Assembly: GCA_963693365.1 (NCBI GenBank)
Contig: CAVNZM010000002.1
Span: 1 to 64,000 of the forward strand
Length of the DNA stretch: 64,000 nt
DNA from: Amoebidium appalachense
Taxonomy: Eukaryota > Ichthyosporea
Direction of reading: 5' to 3'
Shown: positions 11,863-23,317 of the stretch, piece by piece
How positions within the stretch are numbered: the stretch's first letter is position 1
Layout: each line of letters starts with the position of its first letter
Notes under the pieces: model-generated
The model's database searches: none
Told to the model about the DNA's origin: nothing
Seen by the model: the letters and a program-made list of their open reading frames with translations, nothing else
Program-made: the position numbers and the translations under genes

Positions 11863-13201
11863 GCACGCGCACGCACACGCGCACGCACACGCACGCGCAC
11901 GCGCACATGCACACGCACACGCACATACACACACACACACACACCATTAGACACTGTGACCCTGTCGTGTGTGCATACTCGTGTATCAGAGCATAAGTGC
12001 CACAGAAGGCCATGCCAGTGGCTGGGTCTGCTCAGCCTTCACCAACAAGCGGGATCAAACGTGCGCTTGCAATGGTCAACTGTGCAGGTGGTCTGTGGGC
12101 ACGTGTGGCCAAATGTATGCTTGTCTGTATACGTCGTATTCGTGTGTGTGTGTGTGTGTGTGTGTGCACGCATAAACATGACTTTGTGTGTTTATGTGTG
12201 GGTGTGCACGTGTGCGTGTCGTTGCCTGTCGTTGCCTGTGCATGTGCACGTGTGCACACACTGTGTGTGTACGTCTTTGTGTGTGTGCGCGTGTGTATAG
12301 GCCTGTGTGTGTGCAGGTCTGCTGTGCATGTGTATACGTGTGCATCATGATGCAAGCGCGCATGCGGGCGCACACTGTGCGTGCATGCGTTAACACACAC
12401 ACACGCACATAGTCTTGTGGATAATGCGCGCTACTACACCCAGCCAGCTGCATTAGACTACGTGGGGTGTACGCGCCCACCCACCTGCAGGCGGCCACTC
12501 AGACCCTCCAGCTCTGTTTTTGGCGCACTCCCGAGGTTCTCCTCCGTGTACTGCACCCACCCCGCCCTCAGACAACCTGAACAGGTAGGGGAGAGAGCCT
12601 CACTATTGCTGGCGAACCGGAAAGTTCTATGTTTTACTTATGAGCACGGCCGGGGCTGTGGCAAATAATAGTGTTCAATCCCAGTCAAAAAGAAAAGAAA
12701 AGAAAAGAAGAAAAGAAAAGAAAAGAAAAGAAAAGAAGAGGAGAGGAAAAGCAACTTTTGGTTAAGTGTTCTTGCCCTTCATGCCACCAACCACCCACAA
12801 GGAAAACATCCAGCAGCAAGGTTCATGGATGCAGTTTACGAGGCAGATGGTGCAATGGATGGATGGAAAGAATAAAAGGAAACGCAGAGAAACACCTCGG
12901 GGACTAGTGAGTGGGGAGGGCCGAGAGGGGAAGAGAGGGGAGAGGGAGTTGGAAGGGAGGGGGGGTGGGGGTGGGGGGGGTGGGGGGTCGTACCTGTACT
13001 GCACGGGTGAAGAGTCTTGCAGAGGACTCACCCAGCCACCTCAGGCCATGGCTGACCTTTCCCACTGTGGCCTCCACGTCAAGGTTTGGAACCTCGGCCC
13101 CAGCTTTTCCTGCAACGTGGCGTAAGCGAAGGCAGGATAAGCAAGATGTGCCGGCACATTCTTTTTCTTTATAACCCACCTGGAAGGGGACTGGAGAACA
13201 T
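5068..13201 (-). CDS. SH3GLB: Endophilin-B (N-BAR and SH3 protein)
   Basis: Twelve exons, all GT-AG and phase-compatible: 13201-13180, 13109-12994, 12550-12485, 11221-11149, 10818-10690, 9513-9380, 8970-8878, 8598-8482, 6814-6696, 6411-6308, 5753-5653, 5154-5068; 386 aa. The order matches animal SH3GLB proteins: N-terminal helix ending LFTRAVQ, then [16 protein letters not shown], the BAR core with RLDLDAAK (residues 190-197) and [25 protein letters not shown], a 40-residue linker, and a C-terminal SH3 with ALYDYEP (335-341), DGNWV and a final [10 protein letters not shown]. It should bind and bend membranes and recruit proline-rich partners in endocytosis, autophagy or mitochondrial dynamics. 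The start ATG is in a CACCACCATG context, in a 22-bp coding exon. Exon 9's acceptor was chosen because it aligns with the family without gaps. A small extra linker exon between 5754 and 6307 cannot be excluded. Confidence 0.9.
5494..5644. repeat. Two long G-runs in the last endophilin intron
   Basis: G-tracts at roughly 5494-5544 and 5607-5644, i.e. C-tracts in the transcript, lying within intron 5155-5652 that separates the two halves of the SH3 domain. Good G-quadruplex candidates. Confidence 0.9.
5982..6186. repeat. Compound (CA)n / (C)n microsatellite
   Basis: Alternating CA and C tracts inside endophilin intron 5754-6307. Long His/Thr/Pro open frames on either strand here are repeat artefacts. 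Confidence 0.9.
6899..7942. repeat. 1-kb polypurine (G/A) tract in intron
   Basis: Over a kilobase of almost pure G and A on the plus strand, mainly GGGA/GGGGAA units with internal half-repeated blocks (GGATGTGAGG..TGGAG recurs near 6990, 7175 and 7395). It lies in endophilin intron 6815-8481 and is polypyrimidine in the sense strand. Confidence 0.9.
8127..8193. repeat. Poly-C tract
   Basis: C-run with scattered T in the same endophilin intron as the polypurine block. Confidence 0.85.
9978..10345. repeat. (TG)n-rich tract
   Basis: A pure TG core (9978-10020) followed by about 320 bp of TG with G/C/A interruptions, in endophilin intron 9514-10689. Confidence 0.85.
11592..11945. repeat. G-run followed by (CA)n/(GCACAC)n tract
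   Basis: G-run at 11592-11632, C-rich spacer, then CA repeats that convert into a GCACAC hexamer array (11806-11925). Located in endophilin intron 11222-12484. Confidence 0.85.
12690..12745. repeat. (AAAAG)n microsatellite
   Basis: About ten AAAAG units in endophilin intron 12551-12993. Confidence 0.9.
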
Positions 13202-14160
13202 GGTGGTGAAAGCGAAGAGGAGGATGACAGGCGGAAGGTAGGGGCAGCTACTCTGTCTGTGGCACCTCAACCACTGGAACTGGCGCACTCTTACTTCACG
13301 TAACAGACGCAAGGCGCATCCAGAAGCGCCTGACAGGACTTTTCTCTTTTTTTACGCTCGATATTCTAGAGTCTTGAGTCCTTAAGTTCCTGCCTGTAGC
13401 ACCAGTGCTGTACATGTTGTAGCAAGTTGTATATATGGTCAGAGTGGGAGCAGATAGAAGGCCATGTTGTACAAGTCAAACTTTCTTGACGGCGCGCCAC
13501 TTCTGGCCGTACTGATTCGAAAGATAAGAAAAGTGGTGGCGATTGGCGGATACGGCACCACTCGCAATCTCGTATTTTCTCCTTTTATTCGGTACTTGTA
13601 CTTGCATAAATTGCAAACTTTTTTTTACGAGAGGGTTTTTCCCAAAAACGCTTCTCCTGAAAAGCCCCACTCCATAATTCCTAAATAATATTTCCGTCAG
13701 TTCTTTTTAGATCTCTTGCCTCCCCACACACAGCTAAGAAGGCAGAAGTCCGTTCACTGTGTTCAAGTTTTAGCATTTAAGCTGCGCGTAGGGTTAAGCT
13801 GCGCGCATGCGTTTGTGGCGGTCCACAGAAGGGAGTTTTGCAAGTGACAACGACCCGCGCAGGCCTGTTTTGTGTGCCCCGGGTTGGGCGTTCTGTGTGG
13901 CGCTGGTGGGCTGGCGGGTGACCAGGTGGCCAAGTGTTTTTAACTTGCAGGGTGTGCATGAGCAAATTGGCACATGTTTGGATGTGGAACAGCAGGTACG
14001 CAGAGGACTTGAGGGATGCTGGCCTGTAGATAGTTGCCATTCCATTTTTTTGCACTCAACACTGTGCGCGGCGCAGAGGGATTCGTCATTTAGGTAGGCC
14101 CCGCGCCCCCTCCCCCTCCTCCCCCTCCCCCCCCCCTTCCCCGGCCCCCCCAAAGAAACG

Positions 14161-14415
<255 letters not shown>

Positions 14416-14630
14416 GTATCTCACGCTTTCCCTCTCCTTCTCCCCCTTCCTCTCCTGGTCATCTCCCTCTCCCTTTCTTCTCTTCCCCTCGTTCCCCCCC
14501 CGTCCCCCCTCCCCTTTCTCCCCACCCTCTCTTTCTCTCGTCCCCTCTCTTCCTCTTCTTCTCTCTTTCCTCCTCTGTCCATCTTTCTCTCAGTCTCTTC
14601 TCCCGCCCCCCCCCCTCTCTCTATTGCTCA

Positions 14631-15209
<579 letters not shown>

Positions 15210-15445
15210 TTGATGAGTGTATGGTTCTTCTTTCCTTTCATACACGTTGCTCTCTCCATCACCCTTGTGTTCATGCCTCTTACCAAGGTTCTGCGGGCAC
15301 GAACTTTGGTTTATCCCTTCCCATTTATACGCAGCACATGCACAAACAGTCGATGCACACCAGTCATCAGCCAGGGTGGTGGGTGCACTTCAACTGACTG
15401 GTGTGTGGGTAGGTGTGTCAGTGCCTGTGTGGATGGGCCGGCAAG

Positions 15446-15760
15446 ATGAGCCGCTTCAAGGTCAGCAAGGTGCAGGTGTGTGCAGTGCTTATGTGTGTCT
15501 GCTTGCAGCAAGCGTGTGTGTGCAAGGCCGAGGGCACCTTAGTGCATTTGATAGCACGTGAATAAGGAGAGAGGGCAGAATCTGGGAAGAAGAGGGGGGG
15601 GGGGGGGGGGGGGGCATTATGTATTTTGGCCGTGTTTGGTTTGCTGCTGTTTGTGATTGCTTTACACGAGGGAATATGGGTTGATTTTAGTCGTCTTTGA
15701 TTGGCTACAGGCTGGTAGGTTCCACAAAGGGGTACTGTTTGGACTTGGAAGGAACGACCC

Positions 15761-15802
<42 letters not shown>

Positions 15803-18800
15803 ATATAGTAGTCAAGAACTTAAACATAAATTAATTTTTTGTCTTCTGTTCCTCGTTTGCACATGCTTTGTCCACTATATACCCTCCCCACCCTATTCTA
15901 CCCCACCCCTCAACACACACACACAAACACACACCACACACACACATACAGCGCACATATTGCATACTTCTTGTTTGAGTATTACGTTCCCAATAGGTTT
16001 ATGCTTTCGTATGGTGTACCGTAATTCAAACCCCTTCACCACCACCACCACACACACACGCATGCACACACATGCATACACACATCACTCGCTTTACTCG
16101 TGGCTCGAGCTATTTTCCCTCTTCAGCCATCTTCGACCCCACCCCTCCCCCCTCCCTCCCCCTCTCCTACGTCCCCTCCCCCAAGCCAGCATGGGTTGAA
16201 ACTTGGGGAAGAATATGACTTTGGGGCCCAATTTGTTCTTTTTTGCATTGTGCGTTATACACCCCCCCTCCCCTCCCCCCCCTCTCCCGGGCTTCTGCTC
16301 CTCTCCAGACACAGCCCTTGACTACTTACACTCTCTGAAATGCAAAGCTCTCCCACGATTAACCACCGTCCTGCCCACCAATACTGTGTATACACTCAAG
16401 TACCCATGATGCACTTGACTAGCCGTGCCTCGGTTCCACAAGGGATGCATGTTAAGTCCGTGTGTGTGTCTTTAAGCACCCCCTGTGCCATGTGCTGACA
16501 TGCAGATGTTGGGGCGCAGGAAGACGACCAGAAACCACCACCCCCAGCACCCAGCCCAGCCCCCGACCATGCAGAGTCTGTCCCTCAGGTGGCCGTGCTT
16601 TCTTTCCTTTCTTTCCTGTGATCACAGGGGTTGCCTCTTGATGTTACAGACACACAGTGCTGCATTTGTGTCGGGGCCAACTAGCAGGGAAAGATTGTGT
16701 TAGGATGTACCTTCTGTATCAGGTTGTGTTGTGGCTATGAGTGTGACCTGACCAGCACCAGATATTCCCCACTGACACAGGCCCACAGGATACGGGCCAG
16801 GATGCACCCACCACCCTTGCTGCTGTGCCTGAGCATGAGTCCAGCAGCCCAGCCGAGCACCCTGTTGTTCCCCACAGCCCCACGGCCACAGCCAGCCCAC
16901 CTGCCGGGGTGGGTGATGGGCCCCAGGCCCCAGTGAGGGCACAGGGAGAGGAGGCAGTCAGAGGGCGGTTTGCTGTCAAGACCGTCACAGGGCAAGACCC
17001 AGACAGGGACCAGCCCAGGACAGTGCGGCCCAAGGTGCGCAGAGAGGTGTCGTGGCATGCAGGCAGCAGCAGCAGCAGTGAGGAGGAGGCCCATGTGCCT
17101 TTGGCCCAGCCACCCCGCCAGCCAGACACAGGGGGGACAGAGGGAGTGCAGGGGAGGCCCAGCCGCTTTGCCGTGCGGGCGGTGGAGGAGGGGGCAGGGC
17201 GCAGCGACACTGGGGTGATGGAGGCTAGGCTGGGCCGGTTTGTGGTGCAGCGGGGCAACGACTTTGAAGTGCTGGGCGGTGGCGGCATGCAGCCGGTCAC
17301 CCAGCCAGCCACCAAGCAGGGCCGCTTCACCATGCGGCCCGTCAGCGACACAGAGACCCCCGGCACCCCCAGCCCGGATGCCGGTGGGGCCTCACGCCTC
17401 CTGCCCAGAAAGGTGGCTGGGCGGGTGGCAGGCAGGAGCACAGACAGCAATGTGTCGCGGGGGGTGGGGCCCAGCGTACAGAGTCCCTGCCGAGGGACCA
17501 CGACCCACCAGGCACGCCGCGGGGCAGCGAGTCCCAGGAGTCCCTGGGCCAGCTACGGGACCTGGGCCTGGGGCTTCGCCACCCCAGTGTGGGCCGGTTC
17601 ACCATGGCGCCCCTCGAGAACATCCAGGAGGGCGAGGGCCCTGTGCTGCGGCCGGGCAGCCAGCCCTGCACCGAGTACAGCAAAGGGAGGTTCAGCATCA
17701 AGGACTTCCCCCCGGCACGGCCACGGCCCCCAGGCCCCGACAGTGAGGGTGGGCGGCCGGCGCTGCCGTCGTTTGGCAGCCTGCCCAACATGGGCCTGCT
17801 GCCCAGCCTGGCCATGGCCCTCGGTGGCCCCCGTGACCTGCAACCAACCAGGGTCGAGTCCATGCCCCCGCCAGAGCCCCATCCCGATGCCGTGCCCGGC
17901 CCACCCCCCATTCAGCCGCCAGACCCCCAGGCGGGCCTTGGGGGCCAGCAGCCAGGGGCTGGCTATGCACAGGGTGGGGCCTGTATGGCGCCACGGGGGC
18001 CTGGAGGTGTTGGGGTGTATGGGGGCCCACCCTATGCCATGGCCTTGGGGGGTGAGGCCGTACCCGTGGGCTATGCAGCTGTGGCCACCCCCCTGGCCGG
18101 GCCACCAGGGACACTGGTGTACGGGGTGCCGGCATATGTGGCCGCAGCAGGTGGGCCTGGGCCCATGCCCCCCCACACCTTCATGGCCCCACTCCCGCAG
18201 CCCAGCCAGGCCGACTACTCGCCAGAGCCCCCGCTGCCCCCTGGGGCCACGTGGGAGGACGGCCAGGCCATGGCCCCAGCCACCCCTGTGCCCGATGCCC
18301 GGCCACCAGTGGGGGCCACAGACCTGCCGGCGTCCCCCCCAGCAGGCGGGGGTGGGCGGGGGCGGCGGCGGCACGGGGAGATGGTTGAGTGTGGGCACGT
18401 GGTGCGGCGGCTGGAGGTTGTGCAGGCGCAGAATGTGGACCAGCAGCGCCGCCTCAAGGCCCTGCTGACGTTCCTCAGGCCCCCGACCCTGGACCACCAG
18501 CGGTTGACTGAGCCCGTGGCCCCCCTGCTGGTATGTGCACATGGGGTGGCTTGGTTCGGCCATGTAATGGGCATATGGGGTTCACCGCTCTCACTGTAAC
18601 CCCGACTTGTAATGCGCCGGGGGGGGGGGGGGGGGGGATATGGTATGAAGGTGTGATGGCTAAATGCTACCAGTGTTTCTGACTCCCCCCCTGTGCCCAC
18701 AGGACAGCATCCGTCTACAGCTGACCCTCCTTGACACCGAGCATGAGCTACTACAGGCCGAACAGGACCAGCTAAGAGCAGAGCTACTGGCCCACGGCAT

Positions 18801-19044
18801 AGCCCCACCCCCCCTGGGCCAGCCCCCGGCCTCACAGTCACCGGGGCCTTTGGGTGCCGGGGCCACGTCAAGATCCTCCACCCCCACCTCCTACACGTCG
18901 GCTGCACCCCTGGCCTCGGCCTCACAGACACAGCTGCCCCATATCCCCACCCTGACTGACGCACAGGCCCCCACCCACGGGGCACAGTATGCCACTTTCC
19001 CGCGGTATGCAGGGCTGGCTGCAAGGCCAGGTGTATTGGGCTAG
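15446..19044 (+). CDS. Protein with seven RFxV-type docking motifs and C-terminal coiled coil
   Basis: Five exons in phase 0: 15446-15475, 16520-16588, 16789-17412, 17475-18530, 18703-19044; 706 aa. Most of the protein is Pro/Gly/Ala-rich. It carries repeated [GS]RF-x-[V/I/M] motifs: SRFKV (2-6), GRFAV (92-96), SRFAV (158-162), GRFVV (182-186), GRFTM (211-215), GRFTM (281-285), GRFSI (312-316). RFx[V/I] is the known peptide by which WNK kinases and ion cotransporters bind the CCT domain of SPAK/OSR1 kinases. Near the C-terminus are heptad-like helices (MVECGHVVRRLEVVQ and DSIRLQLTLLDTEHELLQAE). No kinase domain was found upstream. The 62-bp intron at 17413-17474 is required to keep frame. An AATAAA follows 46 bases after the stop. 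Exons 3-5 are well supported; the first two and the start are tentative. A role as kinase scaffold is inference. Confidence 0.72.
15594..15801. repeat. G-runs in first intron of the RFxV-motif gene
   Basis: Two G-runs, about 15594-15614 and 15762-15801, in intron 15476-16519. Confidence 0.9.
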
Positions 19045-19089
19045 ATAGCAGGCACACTGCTCTATGAATGAATGCAATGAGTGAATGAA

Positions 19090-19095
19090 AATAAA
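19090..19095 (+). terminator. Poly(A) signal AATAAA
   Basis: Exact AATAAA 46 bases after the stop codon of the RFxV-motif gene. Confidence 0.65.
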
Positions 19096-19867
19096 CGTTA
19101 GCTTTTCTTGTTGTTTGTTGCACATGCCGCAGTTCAGTTCTGAATGCCCATTTCGGGAAGGGGCCAAGTGGTTGCACCTTCCCAAACTAATGCACCCACG
19201 ATAAAATCATGGATGTTAAATTGACCGTAAACACAGTGGTGCACGTACGGTTTGCTTGTTTGTATCCAGAAGTAGTGTGTCTGGGAGCTGTGGCCTCTCC
19301 CACGTGCCCAACAAGCATGCATCCAACACACGTGTTTGCTGGCCCCACACCCATTACGGTCCTATGTTGGCTGGCTCAGTACAAGGGCACACTAACAATG
19401 CTATGTTAGTCCCACTAATCAATGTGGTTCGCGGCGGAGGGATAGGGTCTGACTCAGGCAACGGGTTAGTAATCGAAACTTTTGATAACATCTACACAGT
19501 CTTGCCAACATCCGCTCCATCCAAGCCCCATGAGCACGTGCACATGAAAAAAATTAAAAGACGTGCGCACCAACTTTGAATTGCAAACACACAATCTACA
19601 TGCACGTGCAACTATTTTAGGACTAGTCCGGACACATTACATTATACAGATGTACATGCCACACGTACTTGCAACAAAAATAACCCTGGGCCAAGGACTA
19701 GCGTGCAAGCGCGCACTGAAGACACAGACATCCAGCATGTACATGCAATTTCTTAATACTGCGCAGAAAGCCTTTCCGTCATGCATTCTTGTATTGGCAT
19801 TAATGGCAATGACATGCACACCGGACACGTTAGGCCAAGGATATCCAGCCGATTATCCACCCGCAAA

Positions 19868-19900
<33 letters not shown>

Positions 19901-20067
19901 ACCCACCCACCCACCCACCCACCCTTGGCCACACAACATGTTACCCACCCGCCTCGACTAGTACTTTCCAAGGCAAACTCAGGTTCTGGCATTACTCCCA
20001 ATATTGGTGTTCAGAATTCCGTAAGTTTGGTCCTAGGCCTCGTGTAATAACGCCCCCCCCCCCCCCC
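19096..20067. other. Intergenic
   Basis: No gene supported. Contains a C-run plus ACCC repeat (19869-19923) and ends in the C-run (20053-20067) that was the target of the family-A element. Confidence 0.6.
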
Positions 20068-20536
20068 TGTTGGAAGTAGAGTCCGCTGTGACTAGGGTCG
20101 TCGTGGCGCGCTTGGGCGCTGACCCGTTTTTTACTGCTTTCAGTGTGTTAACTCCATGACTGAACTCCATGACTGAACTCCATGACTGAACTCCATGACT
20201 GAACTCCATGACTGAACTCCATGACTGAACTCCATGACTGAACTCCATGACTGAACTCCATGTCTGCACCTGGCAGAGACGTGGCTTATATACCCGTGGG
20301 GCAGCAGTCTGGAATGTAATCCGGATGCCAGGCGCTAATCGGATTGGTTACTTTCATTTAGATATCTCTGGGACCAGTGAACCAATCGTTTGCAGTCAAA
20401 ACACAATTGGCAACATTCCTCAACTATGCAGATGTGCATGTGGTGATCGAGTGTCAGCATGTGTCTATGTACACGGAACCAATTGTAAAGCTAACATACA
20501 CATATAGTGGAGTGAGCGTAAGTCTGCACTCCAACA
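20068..20536 (-). repeat. LTR of family A copy 1 (3' LTR)
   Basis: 469 bp, TGTTGGA/TCCAACA termini; paired with 20840-21308. Confidence 0.88.
20151..20266. repeat. 13-bp minisatellite inside family A LTR
   Basis: Nine tandem ACTCCATGACTGA units, the last diverged (ACTCCATGTCTG). The partner LTR also has nine; the copies at 32.7-33.7 kb have three. Confidence 0.9.
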
Positions 20537-20839
20537 CCCCTACCCAATTGGAGAAGTGTACACACCACTAGAGAAGAGAGAGTGAGTGTGGCTGCTTGCA
20601 GGGTAGACCGGGGTGTGCATTCCACTGTGGTGCGTGCCCCGCCAATGAAGTGGAATACTTGACGTTGATGTCGCAGGCTGCTGCGGATGGAGTTTGTGGA
20701 AGCGAAAGTCTCTACTTCACGGAAATACGCTCGCGGGTGTAGGGTACAGCCTAGAAGTCGGTTTCTGGGCTCCTCCGTTCAAGGCGTCGTAGGGGACGTG
20801 AAGTTAGAGGCCGCGGTGTCGTGTCTGGGCCCATAACCC

Positions 20840-21308
20840 TGTTGGAAGTAGAGTCCGCTGTGACTAGGGTCGTCGTGGCGCGCTTGGGCGCTGACCCGTT
20901 TTTTACTGCTTTCAGTGTGTTAACTCCATGACTGAACTCCATGACTGAACTCCATGACTGAACTCCATGACTGAACTCCATGACTGAACTCCATGACTGA
21001 ACTCCATGACTGAACTCCATGACTGAACTCCATGTCTGCACCTGGCAGAGACGTGGCTTATATACCCGTGGGGCAGCAGTCTGGAATGTAATCCGGATGC
21101 CAGGCGCTAATCGGATTGGTTACTTTCATTTAGATATCTCTGGGACCAGTGAACCAATCGTTTGCAGTCAAAACACAATTGGCAACATTCCTCAACTATG
21201 CAGATGTGCATGTGGTGATCGAGTGTCAGCATGTGTCTATGTACACGGAACCAATTGTAAAGCTAACATACACATATAGTGGAGTGAGCGTAAGTCTGCA
21301 CTCCAACA
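20840..21308 (-). repeat. LTR of family A copy 1 (5' LTR)
   Basis: 469 bp, same sequence as 20068-20536 on reading; directly adjoins the half-tRNA primer-binding site at 20825-20839. Confidence 0.88.
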
Positions 21309-21388
21309 CCCCCCCCCCCCCCCCCCCTCCCCCCTCCCCCCTCCTCCTCCTCTCCCCAGTAGGCAAGAATGCGTTATAGGGCGCTAAG

Positions 21389-21957
21389 TGTTGGAATATA
21401 CAACACCAATATCACCATTATCATTACTAAGTATATTCTACTAGTGCTAGTTCGTTGTCTATCTGCTTATTTAGCGAGTGTGATTATGCGCTCCGCAATC
21501 CGATCTTGTGGTGAGCAGTTACGTAATAGCTTTGGACTGGATGACTCACTGCCGTTTGATTGGCTCGGACCGCACCGCTTGCAAGTCCCGCTGGATGGGA
21601 CTAGGGCTCGGTTAGCTGTATGCTCTACTGTACCCGATGTATTTTCCCGAGAGCACAATTGGTTCAAGAGCAAACCGAGTTGTACTTCCCCGCGGAGTAT
21701 ATAAACTCGCCACAAATTCATAATAAACAGGGAGTTATATTGATGACTGACTGTTACACAGACTCTCCAACACCGTGTGAACACTTGTGTGATACTTGGG
21801 TAATAGTGCATGCAGCCTTAGTGCATGCACACTTAGTAGGTAGTATATTGCACCCACATAGAGACTGATCACCTCCGTGTGTGTGCGCGCAACAACTATA
21901 CACTCTACTTGTGTTAAGTGCAGACTCTGCTACGTGTGGGAAGGTAGTTTTCTCTCA
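21389..21957 (+). repeat. 5' LTR of element B
   Basis: 569 bp with TATATAA box near 21705 and AATAAA at about 21721; followed by GGTTTTG, a weak match to the GGTTATG start of a half-tRNA primer site. Confidence 0.8.
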
Positions 21958-21994
21958 GGTTTTGTGCATTCGCAACGCTTCCACTGCTTCGAAA

Positions 21995-22832
21995 ATGGCA
22001 CCAAGGTCGAATGATAGGCATAGACTGACCGGTAGCATTGACTGGGTGGCGTTTGAGCCGTTGTGGCTAGCTTACGCTAAGTCCAAAGGGTATCAGAATA
22101 AATGTGGAGCAGAGGCAGGATTCGGTCCTATGACCTCTGTAAGAGACAATCACTTCTACAAAGCGGGTCGAGAGCAGAGAGGTTCGCAGGAAGTGGTTTG
22201 AGATCTCGGATCCTCCGGTACCATCTGAGCACGGCCATCTAGAAACACCTACTAGATGGCCGTGCATCTGAGGATGGTCCGGCTGCTTTATATACCTGCG
22301 CGGATGCCAGTCCGCGAATACATCGTCCAATAGGATTACAGATAGTCTCTCAGGAATCAGGATAGATCGGGATTATGTACTAGCCAATAGGAAGACAGTT
22401 ATGGTTCCTGGCGAATGCGGCCTCAGGCGGTCCCCAAATACGCGGGGGCGGGATAGGCGGGAACAGGCTAAGTACGCGACTGGGAAGAGCAGGAATAAAC
22501 AGATAGACTATTCTATCATAACAAGGGGTTTGCCGACTGTTACTTGGCACCCCTTTCCACCCAGGCTCGCAGGAAGCGTCGTTCATCCCCTGCGCCAGCT
22601 GGCAACGTGTCTGCCAGTCGAGGCTGTTGTGGAGGCCACGCCCCAGCGCGGCGGCCAGCAACAGCATGATGTTGACCGTGATTCCGGCATCCCTAATGAC
22701 GGCCCTAGTGTCAACACCGACCCCTCCCGTGTTGAGGAGGATACCCGTGCGGCGCCCTGCCCCGCCCTGCGCCAGCCCCAGTACAGCTCGGACTCTGAGG
22801 CCGATGATGGCAGCGATGGTGAGCGTGCCAGC
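21995..22832 (+). pseudogene. Element B gag, N-terminal part (broken)
   Basis: Starts at ATG 21995 and stays open for 68 codons to 22201, then is interrupted by a probable solo LTR (22194-22571). A different frame is open from about 22530 to the family-C insertion at 22838 and continues directly at 26416, rich in Gln, Asp and Ser. Frames before and after the solo LTR do not match, so gag is non-functional. Confidence 0.55.
22194..22571. mobile_element. Probable solo LTR (family F) in element B gag
   Basis: 378 bp with TG...CA ends flanked by GGAAG on both sides (22189-22193, 22572-22576). It includes CCAAT boxes, a TTTATATA promoter-like box at about 22290 and AATAAA at about 22493, the layout of an LTR. 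A 13-bp hairpin stem (CACGGCCATCTAG) lies at 22230-22265. No second copy is in the window, so identity rests on the duplication and signals. Confidence 0.5.
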
Positions 22833-22837
22833 ATGAG

Positions 22838-23317
22838 TGTAAACAGTTGAACTAGTTGGGATAAGGCAGAGAACAACTGAATCAGAATAAAGACAGAGAA
22901 CGGGTAGAAAGGCACACGCGGCCAAGTTGCTTTTACTATGGGCCGACTCAGTCTGTCTCAGACTTCACTGATGTGATCCCCGTACTGGGACGGCTTTGTT
23001 ATATAGCCCCCAGGTTTCGGATCAAGGCCCAGGATTGCTTCATCCGCGGCCAGCGCGGGTGGCAACATGCCATTCGTGATTCTGGTGCGGTCCAAGCCAG
23101 TCAGACCTTCGTCCTATTTATGCAAACATCTTATTGGTTCACTTCGTTTATGTGGTATGCAGCGGTAGAATCATACATGGTTCATTTCTTAGGTAAGATT
23201 GATTCCTATTGGTGTGGACATAATATTTATGTGATATTCATGACAAAGAACGAATTGTGTGCTAGTAGATCACATTCTTTAGTAAACATGTACAGTTCAT
23301 GTGTACAGTTGTTTACA
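22838..23317 (-). repeat. LTR of family C copy 1 (3' LTR)
   Basis: 480 bp, paired with 25936-26415; an apparent ~135-codon frame inside it recurs wherever this LTR occurs and is not a gene. Confidence 0.9.

Larger units (their letters stand above)
20068..21308 (-). mobile_element. Family A miniature LTR retrotransposon (TRIM-like), copy 1
   Basis: Two 469-bp LTRs (20068-20536 and 20840-21308), with no difference found on reading, flank only 303 bp. LTR ends are TGTTGGA...TCCAACA. The orientation is minus: next to the right-hand LTR, minus strand, lies GGGTTATGGGCCCAG, the complement of the initiator-tRNA-Met anticodon arm, i.e. a Copia-type half-tRNA primer site; next to the other LTR lies the purine tract TTGGGTAGGGG. 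There is no coding capacity. The element sits in a C-run, so its target duplication (CCCCC expected) cannot be delimited. Each LTR has a TATATA box and an array of 13-bp repeats. Confidence 0.85.

Noticed and set aside
13951-13995. Exon-like 45-bp segment with good acceptor and donor
   Set aside because: Too short and without a coding neighbour in phase; noted only as a possible upstream exon.
13807-14097. 96-codon frame starting at an ATG
   Set aside because: Composition is not protein-like and it crosses splice-like signals; no domain.
20151-20266. Regularly spaced repeats that might suggest a CRISPR array
   Set aside because: 13-bp units are directly tandem without spacers and lie inside an LTR of a eukaryotic element.
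20247-20507. 86-codon frame repeated at 21019, 32820 and 33433
   Set aside because: Part of the family A LTR, not a gene family.
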